Shown piece after piece: positions 63,890 through 64,000 of a stretch of DNA of 64,000 bases. How positions within the stretch are numbered: position 1 is the stretch's first letter; each line of letters starts with the position of its first letter. The translations under genes were made by a program, and so were the position numbers. The notes under the pieces were generated by a model. The model had not been told where the DNA came from. It saw only the letters and a list, made by a program, of their open reading frames with translations, and did not search any database. Source of the stretch: Chloroflexi bacterium AL-N1. GTDB taxonomy: Bacteria > Chloroflexota > Chloroflexia > Chloroflexales > Roseiflexaceae. Location: positions 1 to 64,000 of the forward strand of contig WYDT01000017.1 in assembly GCA_013122435.1 (NCBI GenBank), in the 5' to 3' direction.

Positions 63890-63984
63890 CCCCGGTGCTG
63901 AACATCGGCCACTTTCGTGCAACAGAGAAAGTGGACAGAGAAAGCTGGCCGTTTATGAGATTGGCGAGGGAGCAACTCGCCAAT
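63868..63984. other. Three consecutive stem-loops at the window end
   Basis: CACCAGGG pairs with CCCCGGTG (one mismatch) at the end of the esterase gene. CCACTTTC 63909-63916 pairs with GAAAGTGG 63927-63934. ATTGGCGAG 63960-63968 pairs with CTCGCCAAT 63976-63984. On the minus strand the first is followed by TTTTT, so it can terminate transcripts arriving from beyond the window. Confidence 0.45.
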
Positions 63985-64000
63985 GGTCGATACTCTACAC

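Noticed and set aside
1..64000. CRISPR array, tRNA, rRNA or insertion sequence
   Set aside because: I looked for regularly spaced repeats, TTCGA-type tRNA arms, rRNA signatures and transposase frames and found none that convinced me.

Overview
The window is a contiguous bacterial chromosome segment of roughly 50% G+C. Gene content suggests a non-photosynthetic member of the Chloroflexota, perhaps Herpetosiphon-like. The clues are a very large MalT/LuxR-type STAND regulator with a long N-terminal extension, a BchI-like AAA ATPase standing alone, an RNHCP protein, a TPR histidine kinase and many single-gene hydrolase and acetyltransferase units. This placement is inference from gene content; no rRNA or tRNA was seen.

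Positions 1-39,000 are an accessory region. Almost every gene lies on the + strand, usually with its own promoter, and many are stress, xenobiotic or immunity-like genes. They include DinB proteins, a NUDIX hydrolase, a YunG-like protein, four alpha/beta hydrolases, an AAC(3)-type acetyltransferase, an ABC exporter behind a structured leader, a class A beta-lactamase, a Vat/CatB-type acetyltransferase, methyltransferases, GNATs, a TetR-hydrolase pair with three matching operators, and several unrecognised proteins. The region is full of broken genes: a second DinB, two adjacent GNATs, PfkB kinase, DUF5662, nucleotidyltransferase, glycosyltransferase, HEAT protein, PLP decarboxylase and histone deacetylase-like gene. 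All in-frame stop codons seen can be explained by G:C to A:T transitions, and several frameshifts lie in short T runs.

Positions 39,200-40,470 hold remnants of a DUF2262-like gene and a DUF11 surface protein. From 40,476 to 49,000 the content is conserved housekeeping: groEL and groES on the minus strand behind a promoter bracketed by two CIRCE (HrcA) elements, class II fructose-1,6-bisphosphatase (glpX), an ABC exporter pair, a DUF503 protein and the AAA ATPase.

Positions 48,366-64,000 are mixed. They contain a broken AraC regulator divergent from a PhyH dioxygenase, a zinc-ribbon protein, an HD hydrolase, an NHL-repeat secreted protein, a decayed membrane fusion protein with an overlapping ECF sigma factor, a deazaflavin-type oxidoreductase, a histidine kinase converging on the MalT/LuxR regulator, a CNNM/CorC transporter and an SGNH esterase.

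The signals most worth a second look are: (1) the 170-nt leader of the ABC exporter at 21,232-21,437, with repeated interchangeable CCACAGG/CCTGTGG arms and a terminator-like hairpin; (2) an intergenic repeat of about 128 bp punctuated by CCTTTAGGG, present as two tandem copies at 36,192-36,396 and 38,269-38,473 with nearly identical spacing, and as half or decayed copies just behind other stop codons; (3) integron attC-like half-site pairs flanking small cassette-like genes at 4,591-5,664; and (4) the unusual density of pseudogenes.
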